A stretch of 64,000 bases of DNA from Coriobacteriales bacterium OH1046 (GCA_004010535.1 RQYE01000004.1:124001-188000), one strand, 5' to 3'; shown: positions 28,344 to 37,969, counted from the stretch's first letter. Program-made: numbers and translations. The notes: generated by a model not told the origin, from the letters alone.

Positions 28344-28834
28344 GTCCTGCCACCTCCCAGCTCCTTCCTCAGCAGCGCCCGCGCATCGGCCAGGCGGTTG
28401 CGGATGGTCGAGGGCGGCGAACCCAGCATGCGCGCGATCTCGTCGGTCCGCTTCCCCTCGAAGTAGTGCAGGAACACCACGTCCTTGTACTTCTCGGGCA
28501 GGCGCAGGATCGCCCGCATCGCCTCGCTCGGCTCATCCGCGAGGACCTCGTCCTCAACGCTCGGCTCAAGCACCCGCTCGTCGAGCGCGACCACGCGGCT
28601 GCGCGCTGCGCTCTTGAGCACGTCGAGACAGTGGTTCTTGGCCGCGACGATGAGCCACGCCTTCTCGTGCTCCTCGCCCTCGAAGCTGCGCGGATGCTCC
28701 ACCAGCTTCATGAACAGGGCCTGGGTCGCATCCTCGGCCTCTGCGGACGAGCCCAGATAGGAGTAGCACAGACGGTAGACCATCTGCACATGGCGGCGGT
28801 AGATGCCCTCTATGCTGCCTACGCTACGCGCCAC
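28340..28834 (-). CDS. ECF-type RNA polymerase sigma factor
   Basis: A sigma-70 family protein of 164 residues from GTG 28834, which has AGGAGG at good spacing. An ATG at 28849 lacks a ribosome site. Region 2 includes YRLCYSYLGSSAEAEDATQA and FEGEEHEKAWLIVAAKNHCL. Region 4 includes LPEKYKDVVFLHYFEGKRTD and a C-terminal helix-turn-helix (PSTIRNRLADAR). It would redirect RNA polymerase to a small regulon, probably including its own promoter. It is paired with the downstream membrane protein. Confidence 0.88.
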   Translation of the reverse strand: MARSVGSIEGIYRRHVQMVYRLCYSYLGSSAEAEDATQALFMKLVEHPRSFEGEEHEKAWLIVAAKNHCLDVLKSAARSRVVALDERVLEPSVEDEVLADEPSEAMRAILRLPEKYKDVVFLHYFEGKRTDEIARMLGSPPSTIRNRLADARALLRKELGGGRT

Positions 28835-29001
28835 CTGGCCTCCTGCCATCAATACGAGCGACTGCCGCGTTTTGTCGCCGCAGAGCGGGAATTCCCGCCG
28901 TAATCGTACCCCATCCCCCGATGCAATGGAACGTGTGTGCATGCATAGGTGCGCTAGGATGGTGTCGATGCGCAACGAACCCATCGAGGGAAGGAGCCCC
29001 C

Positions 29002-30198
29002 ATGGATACCTTCATGTTCGACATGCCCACCCGATTCGTCATGGAGGCCGGTGGCGAGAACCGCCTCGGCCAGCTCATCGCCAGCTTCGGCGGCACCCGC
29101 GCCCTTGTCCATTGGGGAGGCGATTACGTCAGGGACACGGGCCTGCTCGACCGCATCCACGCAAGCCTCGACGCGGCTGGCGTGGGCTACGTCGATCTCG
29201 ACGGCGTGGTCCCCAACCCGCGCATGGCGCTCGTGCGCGAGGGTATCGCGCTCTGCCAGCGCGCGGGCGTGGATTTCCTGCTCGCCATCGGCGGCGGTTC
29301 CGCCATCGACTCCACCAAGGCCATCGCGGTGGGTCTCGGCAATCCCGGCGAGGACGTGGCAGGCTATTATCGGCGCGGCATCTTCGGCGAGGCACGGGCC
29401 ATCTTCCCCTTCGGCGTGCTGTCCACGACTGCGGCTGCGGGTTCCGAGGCATCCATCTCGTCGGTCGTCGATGTCGAGAACGAGGACGGCAGCCTCGATA
29501 AGCTCATGTACCAGGATCCCAAGATGCGCCCGCTCTTCTCGGTACTGGCGCCCGACCTCACCACCACGCTGCCCGCATTCCAGACGGCTGCCGGCGCGGT
29601 CGACATCGTCTGCCATATCTGCGAGCGCTACTTCGTGCGCACGGTCCACACCGAGACCATGGACGCCATGGCCGAGGCGATCATGCGCACCGTGGTCACG
29701 CTCACGCCCGAGGTGCTCGCCGATCCCGGAAACGTCGACCTGCGCGCGAACCTCATGTGGTGCGCTGCCATGGCGCAATCGAACATCGCGGGCATCGGCC
29801 ACGGCCACGAATGGACCACCCACGCGCTGGGCAATCCCTTCTCGGCCCGCTACGATGCCACGCACGGGGCGACCCTCTCGGCCATGTTCCCGCACTGGGC
29901 GCGCTACGTCATGGATGCCGACCCCGCGCGCTTCGCGCAGTTCGCCGTGAACGTGTTCGGCGCCGATCCCGATTTCTCGGATCCCAAGGCCACGGGCCTG
30001 CGCGGCATCGCGGCATACGAGCGTTGGTGCCATGCGATCGGCATGCCCACGTCCATCTCCGAGATGGGCATCGACCCCTCCGACGAGGACCTGCGCATGA
30101 TGGCGCGGGACATCTGCGCCGAGCGTGGCGGCACCTGCGGAACCTTCCGCGTGCTCGACGCCGATGATGTGGAGCAGATCTTCCAAAACGCCCGATAG
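29002..30198 (+). CDS. Iron-containing alcohol dehydrogenase
   Basis: A 398-residue group III dehydrogenase. The NAD-binding loop FLLAIGGGSAIDSTKA is near residue 92. Metal ligands are expected in IVCHICERYF (near 203) and GIGHGHEWTTHALGN (near 264-278). The segment PFGVLSTTAAAGSEASIS is typical of butanol dehydrogenase-like members, which reduce aldehydes with NAD(P)H. RBS is AAGGAG before ATG 29002. It is monocistronic, with a divergent ECF gene upstream and a convergent HAD gene downstream. Confidence 0.9.
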   Translation: MDTFMFDMPTRFVMEAGGENRLGQLIASFGGTRALVHWGGDYVRDTGLLDRIHASLDAAGVGYVDLDGVVPNPRMALVREGIALCQRAGVDFLLAIGGGSAIDSTKAIAVGLGNPGEDVAGYYRRGIFGEARAIFPFGVLSTTAAAGSEASISSVVDVENEDGSLDKLMYQDPKMRPLFSVLAPDLTTTLPAFQTAAGAVDIVCHICERYFVRTVHTETMDAMAEAIMRTVVTLTPEVLADPGNVDLRANLMWCAAMAQSNIAGIGHGHEWTTHALGNPFSARYDATHGATLSAMFPHWARYVMDADPARFAQFAVNVFGADPDFSDPKATGLRGIAAYERWCHAIGMPTSISEMGIDPSDEDLRMMARDICAERGGTCGTFRVLDADDVEQIFQNAR

Positions 30199-30252
30199 GA
30201 ACCGCATCTTCGCAATTCGGAATCCCCGTCCCTGCAGAACCATGCAGAACCA

Positions 30253-30285
30253 GCAGGTCGAACGGCTTTTGCTGGGAAGACCTGC
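30253..30285. terminator. Hairpin between convergent genes
   Basis: GCAGGTC (30253-30259) pairs with GACCTGC (30279-30285) across a 19-base loop that includes CTTTTG. It sits between the alcohol dehydrogenase and the HAD gene and may serve both directions. There is no clear T-run after the stem. Confidence 0.4.
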
Positions 30286-30294
30286 ATGTCGTTT

Positions 30295-31137
30295 CTAGTG
30301 CAGAAACGCAGGGAGGCGGCCCGCAAGCGAGGCCTCGGCGATCTCGAGCAGGGCGTCGGCCACCGCCTCGTCGCGGCAGTCGCCGATCACGCAGCTCGCA
30401 GCCTCGCACACCTCGGCAGCCGCATTCGCCACCGCAACGGAATGGGGCACGGTGGAGAGCATGTCCAAGTCGTTCTCGGAATCGCCGAACACAGCGATCT
30501 CATCGGGGGCGATTCCCAGCTCATTGCCCAAGGCGAGCGCCGCAGCACCCTTGCCCCAACCCACAGGCGTGATGTCGATCGCCGGTACCGTATTGCTCGG
30601 GCGGAAGAACAGCAGCTCGGGAATGCGCGCGCTCAGAAGGTCGCGCACCTCTGACACGTAGTCCGGGTCGTTCTCCACGAAATGGAGGCCTACCTTGACG
30701 AACGGCCCGCCCCCCAATTCGGTGCTATAGCGCATGGTGGGTGCCTGCTTCCGATGCTTCTCGATAGATTCCGGACGGCTCGTGATATAGATGCTCCCGG
30801 CATCATCGCCGATATCGGTACGGAAGAAGAAGACGCCCTCCAGCGCATCGACCTCCTCGTATACGCGTCGGACCAGATCAGGGGCGATCTCGACCGTGCG
30901 GACATGCCTGCCATCGGCGTAGATGACCATCCCGTTGGCGAAGGCTCCCGTGGCATAGCAGACCGGATCATCGCCGAACATCCACCCCATCGCATGCGGC
31001 GGACGCCCGGACACGGGCCCGAAGCGCACACCGGCATCGAGCAGCGTATGGATCGCAGCGCGTGCGTAATCGCTCACGCCACGGCTCCCGAACGGGATGA
31101 GCGTGTCATCGAGATCTGTCAGCACCAGCTTGATCAT
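30295..31137 (-). CDS. HAD-superfamily phosphatase, Cof type
   Basis: A 280-residue hydrolase. Motif I is VLTDLDDTLIPF at residues 4-15, and motif IV GDSENDLDML is near 218. The large C2 cap between them is typical of Cof/YidA enzymes, which dephosphorylate sugar phosphates and similar small molecules. The substrate cannot be told from sequence. It converges on the alcohol dehydrogenase gene. Confidence 0.85.
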   Translation of the reverse strand: MIKLVLTDLDDTLIPFGSRGVSDYARAAIHTLLDAGVRFGPVSGRPPHAMGWMFGDDPVCYATGAFANGMVIYADGRHVRTVEIAPDLVRRVYEEVDALEGVFFFRTDIGDDAGSIYITSRPESIEKHRKQAPTMRYSTELGGGPFVKVGLHFVENDPDYVSEVRDLLSARIPELLFFRPSNTVPAIDITPVGWGKGAAALALGNELGIAPDEIAVFGDSENDLDMLSTVPHSVAVANAAAEVCEAASCVIGDCRDEAVADALLEIAEASLAGRLPAFLH

Positions 31138-31492
31138 GCGCGGATCCTATCAGCGGGGGTTCTCCACACCAGTATACGCGAGACGCCTCCGTGCTTATCG
31201 GACGCTCTGCATGGGGACGAGGGGGATACCTATGAGCAATTCGGAGTTGTAGGAAGCTTTGCCGCAGATATCGCTGGATCGCTCGAAACAACCTGCAAAA
31301 GGCCTGTTGGCAATGAGCGGCAACGGGAGGCTCTCCGCAAATCTTCCTACAACTCCGAATTGCTCATAACAACCTTGCCGAGACGGTTCTCGACAAAGAC
31401 CCGCATGCAGGATTCCACGGCGCGAATCAGCATCTCCATGCACTTCCCTTGCGGTACGATACATATTCACCCACACGGCGAAACGGGGTTAC
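31138..31492. other. Intergenic region holding a palindromic element and the helD promoter side
   Basis: The 355-bp gap between the divergent HAD and HelD-type genes contains the long inverted repeat at 31231-31368. A candidate -10 box (TACGAT or CATATT, about 31457-31469) lies before the GTG of the helicase gene. Nothing else is seen. Confidence 0.5.
31231..31368. repeat. Palindromic MITE-like element, copy 1
   Basis: A 138-bp unit bounded by perfect 26-bp inverted repeats beginning TATGAGCAATTCGGAGTTGT and ending in AGGAAG. The arms continue with weaker pairing (CTTTGC / ATTTGC). The inner part can fold further. A related unit is at 63426-63574, with the same arm pattern TGAGCA-RATT/TTCGG-TTGTAGGAAG. 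There is no gene inside. Confidence 0.75.
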
Positions 31493-33589
31493 GTGGACGA
31501 GGTATTCGAACAGGAGCAGGCGCACCTCTCGGAGGTCTACGCCAAGCTTGAGAAGATCCGCGAGGCGCTCACCGCCGACCTCGAGGGCGACCACGCCGGT
31601 GCAGCCCAAGATCTCATCGATATGAGCGAGGAGATCCGCCTGAACTTCAACAGCGCCGACGAGACCATGGAGACGTTGGCGGCCATCGAGACCCTGAACA
31701 GCGTCATCGACGCCTACAACCACTACCACGACATCAAGCTCGACGAGCTCAGACGCGCGATCCTGCTGCTGCGCCAACCCTATTTCGCCAAGGTCACCCT
31801 GAAGATGCGGCCCGGCAGGCCCCCGCGCGACGTCTACATCGGCGCCGCGGGCATGACCGACGAGCACTCCATCCCCTTCATCGTGGACTGGCGGAGCCCC
31901 GTCGCCGAGACCTACTACAACCAGCAGATGGGCGAGACGAGCTATCTCGTGGACGGCACGCCGCGCACCGTGGAACTGCTGCTGCGCCGCCAGTTCGACA
32001 TCGTGCGCGATCGGCTCAACCTGTACTTCGACACCACGGTCGCCATCGAGGACTCGCTTCTGCTCGGTGCGCTCAAGGCCAACCGCTCGGAGAAGCTCCA
32101 GGCCATCACCGCCACCATCCAACGCGAGCAAAACACGGTCGTGCGCCACGAGGACGTGCCCGCGCTCCTCGTGAGCGGCATCGCGGGCTCGGGCAAGACG
32201 AGCGTCATGCTCCAGCGCATCGCCTACCTCTTCTACCGCATGCGCACCACGCTCGACCCCAAGCAGGTCTTCCTCTTCACGCCCAACCAGATGTTCGTGC
32301 ACTACATCGATACCGTCCTGCCCACGCTCGGAGAATCGAACCCGCAGACCGTTACCTGGGAGGCGTTCCTCGATTCGCTGGGTCTTTCGGGTCGTGATCC
32401 GGGGACGCAAGCCGATGCGGACGAACTTACGAAGCTCGAGGGACTCATCGCGCGCATGGAACTCGAGGCAGGAGATCTCCGCGAGATCCGCATGGACGGC
32501 GTCAGGCTGCTCACGACGGCCCAGATCAAGAACTCCCTCGACAGGTTCAAGCGCATCCCGACAGGTCCGAGGCTTGCCGCCCTCGTGGAGGAGGAGCTCC
32601 ACGAAAAGCTGGAGCGACGCTTCGACCAGCTTGCCAAGGACGATGAGCTCCAAGAGGAGATGCTCGGCCTCGACGTGGATGAGCAGCTCGAGTACTTCGG
32701 CTCGACCATCGCGCCCTACGACGAGGAGGAGACCCGTGCGCTCGCCCGCATCTATGCGGCCAAACGCTTCGCGCGCGCCCACGACAGCATCGATTCCGCC
32801 GCATGGCTGCGCGTCGACCGCATCGGCATGCGCCTTCTGGGCAAGGGGAACCTCTCGGCAGCCGAGTGGCTCTACACCAAGCTCCTCGTGGCGGGCGGAC
32901 AGGCCAAGCACGTGCGCTACGTCATGATCGACGAGGTCCAGGACTACACCGAGGTCCAGCTCATGGTGCTTGCGCGCTATTTCCCGAACGCCCGCTTCCT
33001 GCTTCTGGGCGATGAGAACCAGGCTATCTTCGAGCATACGGCGAGCTTCGCCGACCTGCGCAGGATCTTCGAGGCCACCCACGGAGGCGTGGCCGAATGC
33101 TCGCTCACGACGAGCTACCGCTCGAGCCCGGAGATCACCGAGCTCTTCGCCAGCCTGCTCGATGAGGACGTTGCCATGAACCTCTCCTCCGTGCAGCGCG
33201 CGGGCACGCCGCCCGAGAAGCTCGTGCGCCCCGATACGCGAAGCTATCTTGCGGAGCTCGAGCGCCTTATCGGCGGATCCGATACCGATGGCGGACCGAT
33301 CGCCCTCATCGTCCAGCGCAGGGAGACCGTGCGCTGGCTCGAGAAGCAGCTCGGCGACCGCGTGCGCGTGCTCGAGCCCGCCGACACGCTCCCCGCCTCG
33401 GGCGTGGTGCTCCTCACCTTGGCGATGGCGAAGGGGCTCGAGTTCGACCACGTGATCATCGCGGATGCGGATGGGCGCGACTATCCCGATACGCCGCTTG
33501 CAAAAAGGCGCCTCTACACCGCCATATCGCGCGCCACGCACCGGATCACCCTGCTCGCGCAGGGAGCATTGACACCGCTGCTGGATTGA
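31493..33589 (+). CDS. HelD-type superfamily 1 helicase (RNA polymerase recycling)
   Basis: A 698-residue UvrD/Rep-like protein from GTG 31493. The N-terminal coiled coil (1-60) is a mark of HelD. Walker A GIAGSGKTS is near residue 232, Walker B VMIDEVQDYT near 480, and C-terminal helicase motif TLAMAKGLEFDHVIIADADG near 640. HelD proteins bind RNA polymerase, pry it open and release it from stalled complexes, which can also give rifampicin tolerance. The call over UvrD/PcrA rests on the N-terminal region and the large spacing between motifs. Confidence 0.8.
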   Translation: MDEVFEQEQAHLSEVYAKLEKIREALTADLEGDHAGAAQDLIDMSEEIRLNFNSADETMETLAAIETLNSVIDAYNHYHDIKLDELRRAILLLRQPYFAKVTLKMRPGRPPRDVYIGAAGMTDEHSIPFIVDWRSPVAETYYNQQMGETSYLVDGTPRTVELLLRRQFDIVRDRLNLYFDTTVAIEDSLLLGALKANRSEKLQAITATIQREQNTVVRHEDVPALLVSGIAGSGKTSVMLQRIAYLFYRMRTTLDPKQVFLFTPNQMFVHYIDTVLPTLGESNPQTVTWEAFLDSLGLSGRDPGTQADADELTKLEGLIARMELEAGDLREIRMDGVRLLTTAQIKNSLDRFKRIPTGPRLAALVEEELHEKLERRFDQLAKDDELQEEMLGLDVDEQLEYFGSTIAPYDEEETRALARIYAAKRFARAHDSIDSAAWLRVDRIGMRLLGKGNLSAAEWLYTKLLVAGGQAKHVRYVMIDEVQDYTEVQLMVLARYFPNARFLLLGDENQAIFEHTASFADLRRIFEATHGGVAECSLTTSYRSSPEITELFASLLDEDVAMNLSSVQRAGTPPEKLVRPDTRSYLAELERLIGGSDTDGGPIALIVQRRETVRWLEKQLGDRVRVLEPADTLPASGVVLLTLAMAKGLEFDHVIIADADGRDYPDTPLAKRRLYTAISRATHRITLLAQGALTPLLD

Positions 33590-33599
33590 GCGCTCGGTT

Positions 33600-34592
33600 T
33601 CATGCCAGCCCCGCCTCGGCATACAGGCGCTGCTTGGTCGCATCGTCGGTGAACGATGCTGCGACCGCATTGCGCACAAGCTGGTCGATCTCCGCCTCGG
33701 CAAGCGCGAAGACCTCCCTCATCAGGAAAAGCTCACGACGCACATCCGTGTTCGAAACCGCCATGTTATCCGAGTTGAGCGTCACGCGGACGCCTGCGTC
33801 GAGCAGCGTGCGCAGCGGGCAATCAGCATAGGATCTTGCCGCGCGTGTGTGGATGTTGCTCGTGGGGCAGACCTCGAGGGTCGTACCCCGCTCTGCGAGC
33901 TCGGCGAGCAGGGAGGGATCCTCGACCGCGCGCACCCCGTGCCCGATGCGCACGGCGCCGAACGAGAGAGCCGCACGGATGCTTTCCGGACCATCTGCCT
34001 CTCCCGCATGGATGGTGAAGGGCACCTCGAGCGCGCGGGCATAGGCGAAGAGATCGGCATAGTCGGAGGTCGGGAAGAGCCCCTCTGCCCCGGCAAGGTC
34101 GACCGCGCACACCCCGCGCCCCAAATACTCGCGGGCGAGCATCACGGTCTCACGGTTTGCTTCGGCATTGGTACTGCCGCGCATGCAGCAGAGGATGAGC
34201 TGGGCGGGAAAGTCCGAGCGACCGAGACCGTCGAGCGCTGCCTCGATCACCGCGCGCTGGCACATGCCTCGCTCGCCGTGGCCCTGCGGGGCGAAACGCA
34301 ACTCGGCATAGGCGAGCCCGAGATCTTTGAGGTGCTCCTGCACAAGGTAGATTCCCTCGGAGAGCTGCTCGGGCATCTGCAGGAGCGCGAGCGGGAACGA
34401 GAACTTGGCAAGGTACTCGTTGAGGTCCGCGCAATCCTCCCCCACGCTCAACTCGTCCCAGAGGACGTTGTCTGAGCCGGGCAGCCCCACGCCGCCGATC
34501 TCACCGAGGCGGCGTGCGATGACGCAGCTCAGCGAGCCATCGAAGTGGAGGTGGAGATCGATGAGCTTGCGTGTTTCGAGGGGCTGGGCCAC
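33600..34592 (-). CDS. Adenosine deaminase family protein
   Basis: A 330-residue zinc hydrolase from GTG 34592 (RBS AAGGAG, spacing 7). Zinc-binding HxH is in LIDLHLHFDGSL near residue 10. IHAGEAD (near 186) holds the catalytic Glu region, IGHGVRA follows, and LNSDNMAVS (near 270) holds the last zinc ligand Asp. It deaminates adenosine or a related adenine compound for purine salvage. Upstream in-frame ATG codons lack a ribosome site. Longer starts remain possible. Confidence 0.85.
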   Translation of the reverse strand: MAQPLETRKLIDLHLHFDGSLSCVIARRLGEIGGVGLPGSDNVLWDELSVGEDCADLNEYLAKFSFPLALLQMPEQLSEGIYLVQEHLKDLGLAYAELRFAPQGHGERGMCQRAVIEAALDGLGRSDFPAQLILCCMRGSTNAEANRETVMLAREYLGRGVCAVDLAGAEGLFPTSDYADLFAYARALEVPFTIHAGEADGPESIRAALSFGAVRIGHGVRAVEDPSLLAELAERGTTLEVCPTSNIHTRAARSYADCPLRTLLDAGVRVTLNSDNMAVSNTDVRRELFLMREVFALAEAEIDQLVRNAVAASFTDDATKQRLYAEAGLA

Positions 34593-34656
34593 GAACCGCT
34601 CCTTCTTGGCCGAGATGGAGACATGATTGGAATCATGATAGCCCAGCAATTCCCAT

Positions 34657-34684
34657 TTGACATCGGGCGGTTGGGTGGTATGAT
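34657..34684 (+). promoter_or_regulatory. Promoter of the initiator tRNA gene
   Basis: TTGACA (34657-34662) and TATGAT (34679-34684), spacing 16 bp. A start near 34691 lies 20 bp before the tRNA. The -35 box is a perfect consensus, fitting a highly expressed tRNA. Confidence 0.75.
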
Positions 34685-34710
34685 GAATATCCGCGCGCAA
34701 GCGCCCCTAG

Positions 34711-34787
<77 letters not shown>

Positions 34788-34794
34788 CAAAACC

Positions 34795-34825
34795 GCAGGT
34801 CATCGCTTTGTCGATGGCCTGCTTT
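34795..34825 (+). terminator. Terminator of the tRNA gene
   Basis: Stem GCAGGTCATCG / CGATGGCCTGC (one G-T pair) with loop CTTTGT, followed by TTTGT. It begins 8 bp after the tRNA. Confidence 0.75.
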
Positions 34826-34874
34826 GTAAAGGGCACTGAAAACGCCCGCAAAGCAGATGGCCATACGCTGAAAA

Positions 34875-36179
34875 TCACACGAACATGGCCATGTAGACGG
34901 GAAGGTAGGCAACCTTGCCGTCAACGGAAACGTTCTCCTCACACAGCACGATCGCCCGCTCGATCTTGTAGTTGGGAGTGCTCATAACATTGTTGAGCGC
35001 GCTGTGCCTCTTGTAGTCTTTCCCGGACTTCACCTCAATCGGAAGGACGAAACCCCCGCCGAGCTCGCACACGAAGTCGATCTCGCCGCGATTCTTGTTC
35101 CGATAGTAGTGAAGGTCGCGCCCATGCGCCTTGAGCTCCTGCGCGACAGCGTTCTCGAAGATGGAGCCGTAGTTCACCCCGAGACGGTCGCTTAGGATGC
35201 CCTTCACCACTTCCATGCCGCAGGTACGGCACAGGAGGCCGACATCGTCCATGAAGAGCTTGAAGTAGCTGCGGTTCTCCGAGAGGCGCAGAGGATGGCG
35301 AGGCTCCGTCACGCTGATGGCGGGCAGGGCGATCCCCGCATCGACGAGCCACAGGATCTGGTCCTTGTAGCGCTCGTAGGTACCTCGTGGGGCGATGCTC
35401 GCAAACGTGAACCGCTTGCTCTGGGAATCGAGCTGCGAGGGCATCTGGTCGAATATCTCCCGGATAATGAGCTTCTCTGGGTCAGGCGCATACTGGGAGA
35501 TGTCCTCGCGGTACAGGCGGACGATATCGCCTTGGATAGACTGGACGGCTCCCATATCCTTGTCGGCAACGAACCGTTCTACTGCGGCGGGCATCCCGCC
35601 AACCATCAGGTAGTGGTGGAATAGGGCGAGCAGTCGCTCGTGGACGGGTCCGAACACCGGCTCGTACGACACGAAGCAGCGCCGTGCCTCGGCTACGGCG
35701 TCTTCGCCTACGCCGTTTGCCCAGCAGAACTCCTCGAAGTCGAGCGGGAACATATCGACGATGCGGACATACCCGACGGGCAGAGATCTGACACTGCGGA
35801 GTTCGATACCAAGAAGAGAGCCCGAGAGCACGTAGTCGTACTCCCCTTTCTGGACGAGGTACTTGATCGCCGTGACGGCCTCCTTGCACCTCTGAACCTC
35901 GTCGATGAAGATGGCGGTCTTGCCGGGGACAAGCCTCTGCCCTGCGAAGGCGGAGATCACCAGGAGGAGCTCATCGGAGTTGCGCGCAGCATTGAATGCA
36001 TTGAGGACATCCCGCTGCTCTACGAAGTCGAACTCGATAACGTTCTCATACTCGGCATGTAGGAACTCCCGTATAAGGTATGTTTTGCCGACCTGGCGGG
36101 CACCCGTCACGAGGAGTGCACGGCCACCCTGCTCGTCTCGCCACGCTGCGAATTCTTCCAACGCCTTTCTTCTCAGCAT
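34875..36179 (-). CDS. ATP-binding protein, AAA_14 / DUF4143 family
   Basis: A 434-residue protein. Walker A is GARQVGKTYLIREF near residues 26-39 and Walker B IFIDEVQRCKEA near 90. LSGSLLGIEL is near 118 and the C-terminal DUF4143 domain has GEIDFVCE near 364 and PIEVKSGKDY near 378, the likely nuclease-fold acids. It belongs to a different subgroup from the gene at 10986-12224, with FPLDFEEF and HHYLMVGGMPAAV typical of the family. It is transcribed alone. The upstream AT-rich region has two A-tract repeats of the form GTTSGAAAAATACA. Confidence 0.87.
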   Translation of the reverse strand: MLRRKALEEFAAWRDEQGGRALLVTGARQVGKTYLIREFLHAEYENVIEFDFVEQRDVLNAFNAARNSDELLLVISAFAGQRLVPGKTAIFIDEVQRCKEAVTAIKYLVQKGEYDYVLSGSLLGIELRSVRSLPVGYVRIVDMFPLDFEEFCWANGVGEDAVAEARRCFVSYEPVFGPVHERLLALFHHYLMVGGMPAAVERFVADKDMGAVQSIQGDIVRLYREDISQYAPDPEKLIIREIFDQMPSQLDSQSKRFTFASIAPRGTYERYKDQILWLVDAGIALPAISVTEPRHPLRLSENRSYFKLFMDDVGLLCRTCGMEVVKGILSDRLGVNYGSIFENAVAQELKAHGRDLHYYRNKNRGEIDFVCELGGGFVLPIEVKSGKDYKRHSALNNVMSTPNYKIERAIVLCEENVSVDGKVAYLPVYMAMFV

Positions 36180-36723
36180 AACATTTACCTCGCTGTTTGT
36201 ATTTTTCCAACTCGTTTAGATCGATTTTAATGTATTTTTCGAACCAATAATAACTTATATTTATGTATCTTTCAATCCAAGCGCTGTCTAAAATGATTGA
36301 ATTGCAGTCTAGTGGCCTAGTTATTGACGATATTCGTCGTGCTCGTGTCACCGCTGTTGTCACTTTTGACGGAGCTGATCGTCATATCCCCCACCGTTGC
36401 AGGTGCCTCTCTCTGCCAACCTCCAAGAACATCCAATCCATGGTCGCCCTCACCGAAGATAAGACATGGATCCAAACCGACTCTCAGCTCGCTTTCGCAG
36501 GTACATGCTATCCTCTTCGCCCTCATTCAGGCTCAAGCTTAGTAACCGGTGATTGTTCAAGGGTGCCTTCCACATTCTTCCCGTGAGCGATCTGCGGCTC
36601 ATGCTAGGTTTGAACCGCAGCATCCTTCGCTGACTGATAGTGTACATATCATCGTTTACCCTGCGCAGATCGAGCATTCTTCTGGTTCACGGGTGGGGTT
36701 CGGCTGGCCGGAAGGAGATGGCG
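36180..36723. other. Intergenic region, possibly decayed sequence
   Basis: A 540-bp stretch. Near 36200-36262 it is AT-rich and holds the promoter side of the DUF4143 gene. The rest has open frames on both strands but none with a ribosome site, family likeness or normal codon use. Nothing firm can be called. Confidence 0.4.
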
Positions 36724-37183
36724 ATGCATTGCCTCTTCCATAAGTGGGACGGATACACCCGTACGAAATACGGGCAGGCCCGAGCCGAGGGCCGCCGCTA
36801 CAATCGGGTACCCCGAAGCGGAATGTGCTACAAGTTCTGCTCCATCTGCGAAAGGCTTGGCCGGATGGTCAACACCGATGGAATTGCGTGAACGGCCATG
36901 CGGGGTACGCGTACGCGGCCTGCAGCAAGGTCGGAGGCAGGGCCACAACTAGCTCGTCTCTGAAGACATCTATATGAGGATCAGACGGTGCTCGGTTTGC
37001 GGGAAACGCGACGAATCTCTCAAAACGACCGTTGGAGAGCCGGAGCAAAGGTACCTGGAGACATACCAGAACATGGACAAGGACATCTGCCAATCTTCCA
37101 GCCTGCTTTTCAGTCGAGTCTGCCTCGCAAACGTTGGCCATGTTCAGCTCAAGTTCGAAATCGATATAGTTCACCAATCATGA
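36724..37183 (+). pseudogene. Decayed zinc-ribbon repeat protein
   Basis: The first frame (36724-36891) starts after GGAAGGAG and reads MHCLFHKWDGYTRTKYG, then MCYKFCSICERLG. Proteins made of HKWxGCKCxxCGxxRDEGH repeats are common in gut bacteria. Here several cysteines have become Tyr, Arg or Thr, and the chain stops early. A shifted frame continues with GHAGYAYAACSKVGG (36895 on) and another with RRCSVCGKRDES (36974 on), showing frameshifts. Only scattered CxxC pairs remain. It is read as a pseudogene of a small zinc-ribbon protein of unknown role. Confidence 0.6.
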
Positions 37184-37205
37184 CCACCCGCCCAGCGGGT
37201 GGTTT
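37184..37205. terminator. Hairpin with T-run
   Basis: CCACCCGC-CCA-GCGGGTGG, a perfect 8-bp stem followed by TTTGCCCT. It closes the decayed zinc-ribbon region. The same hairpin style occurs at 8202-8220. It could be a terminator or the end of a lost IS200/IS605-like element. Confidence 0.5.
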
Positions 37206-37384
37206 GCCCTTAGGATATAGCCCTAGAGTGCCGGCCAGGAGCCCAGACTCCCAAAGCTGCATTTCATGGATGCCGGCCTATGCGCCTGCCTGTACGGAGG
37301 CAAGACGTGCGCATGTTCGAGGACGGCGCGATGGGTGGATATTGGATCGACTTGGAATCCTTAAGCCCGAATAGGGAAGAACCC

Positions 37385-37969
37385 CTACTTGAACGCCCCC
37401 CTGCCGTCGAGCGCATACGCTTTGACCATCGCCATCACCACGCATGCCACGGCACCCCAGGCAAGGCATGCGAAGGCACGCGGCCAGCGACCCTGCAGCC
37501 GGCGCAGCAGCGTATCCACGGGGTAGACCAGAAGCAACCCCATCACGGCGAACGAGAGAACACCGCGCAGGCAGAGCAGCCCATCCGGCGTGCAGAGGAA
37601 GTCCCAGCCGGGCACGCGGTAATCCCAAGTCTGAATCCCGAAGCCGTAGAGCATCGCCGCCCCGGCGGCATATTCCAGCATGGCTGTGAGCGCGCAGATG
37701 GCGAGAAAGCAGCGCAGCGGCCGCTCAAGAAGGCGTTCCCAGCGCCCACCCGCGCCGAACAGGAGCTCGATCGCGACGGCACCGAAGCCGTATATCTGCA
37801 GGAAAGGGATGCCGAGGCCGCCGTGCTCGGGATCGAACCAGCCCCGCTCCACCAAGCCGATGCCCGCCTCGTAGAGCCAGCCCAACACGCCTGCGATCAC
37901 GAAGGCGGAGGCGATGAGCGCTAAGCGGTCCTGCTGGTCGAGTGTACGGTCTGCGCTATCGTGCGGCAT
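37385..37969 (-). CDS. CmpB-like (putative ABC transporter type IV) membrane protein
   Basis: A 194-residue protein with about five membrane segments. The segment FVIAGVLGWLYEAGIGLVER near residue 19 has the GWLYE signature of the CmpB family (PF06541). IPFLQIYGFGAVAI and WDYRVPGWDFLC are also typical. The molecular function is not established. I chose ATG 37969; another in-frame ATG at 38008 would add 13 residues, and neither has a strong ribosome site. It is transcribed alone. Confidence 0.7.
   Translation of the reverse strand: MPHDSADRTLDQQDRLALIASAFVIAGVLGWLYEAGIGLVERGWFDPEHGGLGIPFLQIYGFGAVAIELLFGAGGRWERLLERPLRCFLAICALTAMLEYAAGAAMLYGFGIQTWDYRVPGWDFLCTPDGLLCLRGVLSFAVMGLLLVYPVDTLLRRLQGRWPRAFACLAWGAVACVVMAMVKAYALDGRGAFK

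Noticed and set aside
31195..31476. Small minus-strand frame containing YEQFGVVGRF
   Set aside because: It is produced by translating the palindromic repeat; the same type of peptide appears from the other copy at 63.5 kb. The conservation is at the DNA level.
36263..36586. 107-residue open frame on the + strand in the 36 kb gap
   Set aside because: No ribosome site, no recognised domain and unusual composition. I left the region as intergenic.
37184..37280. IS200/IS605-type element end
   Set aside because: The hairpin resembles such ends, but no TnpA or TnpB coding sequence or second end is present, so it is only listed as a hairpin.
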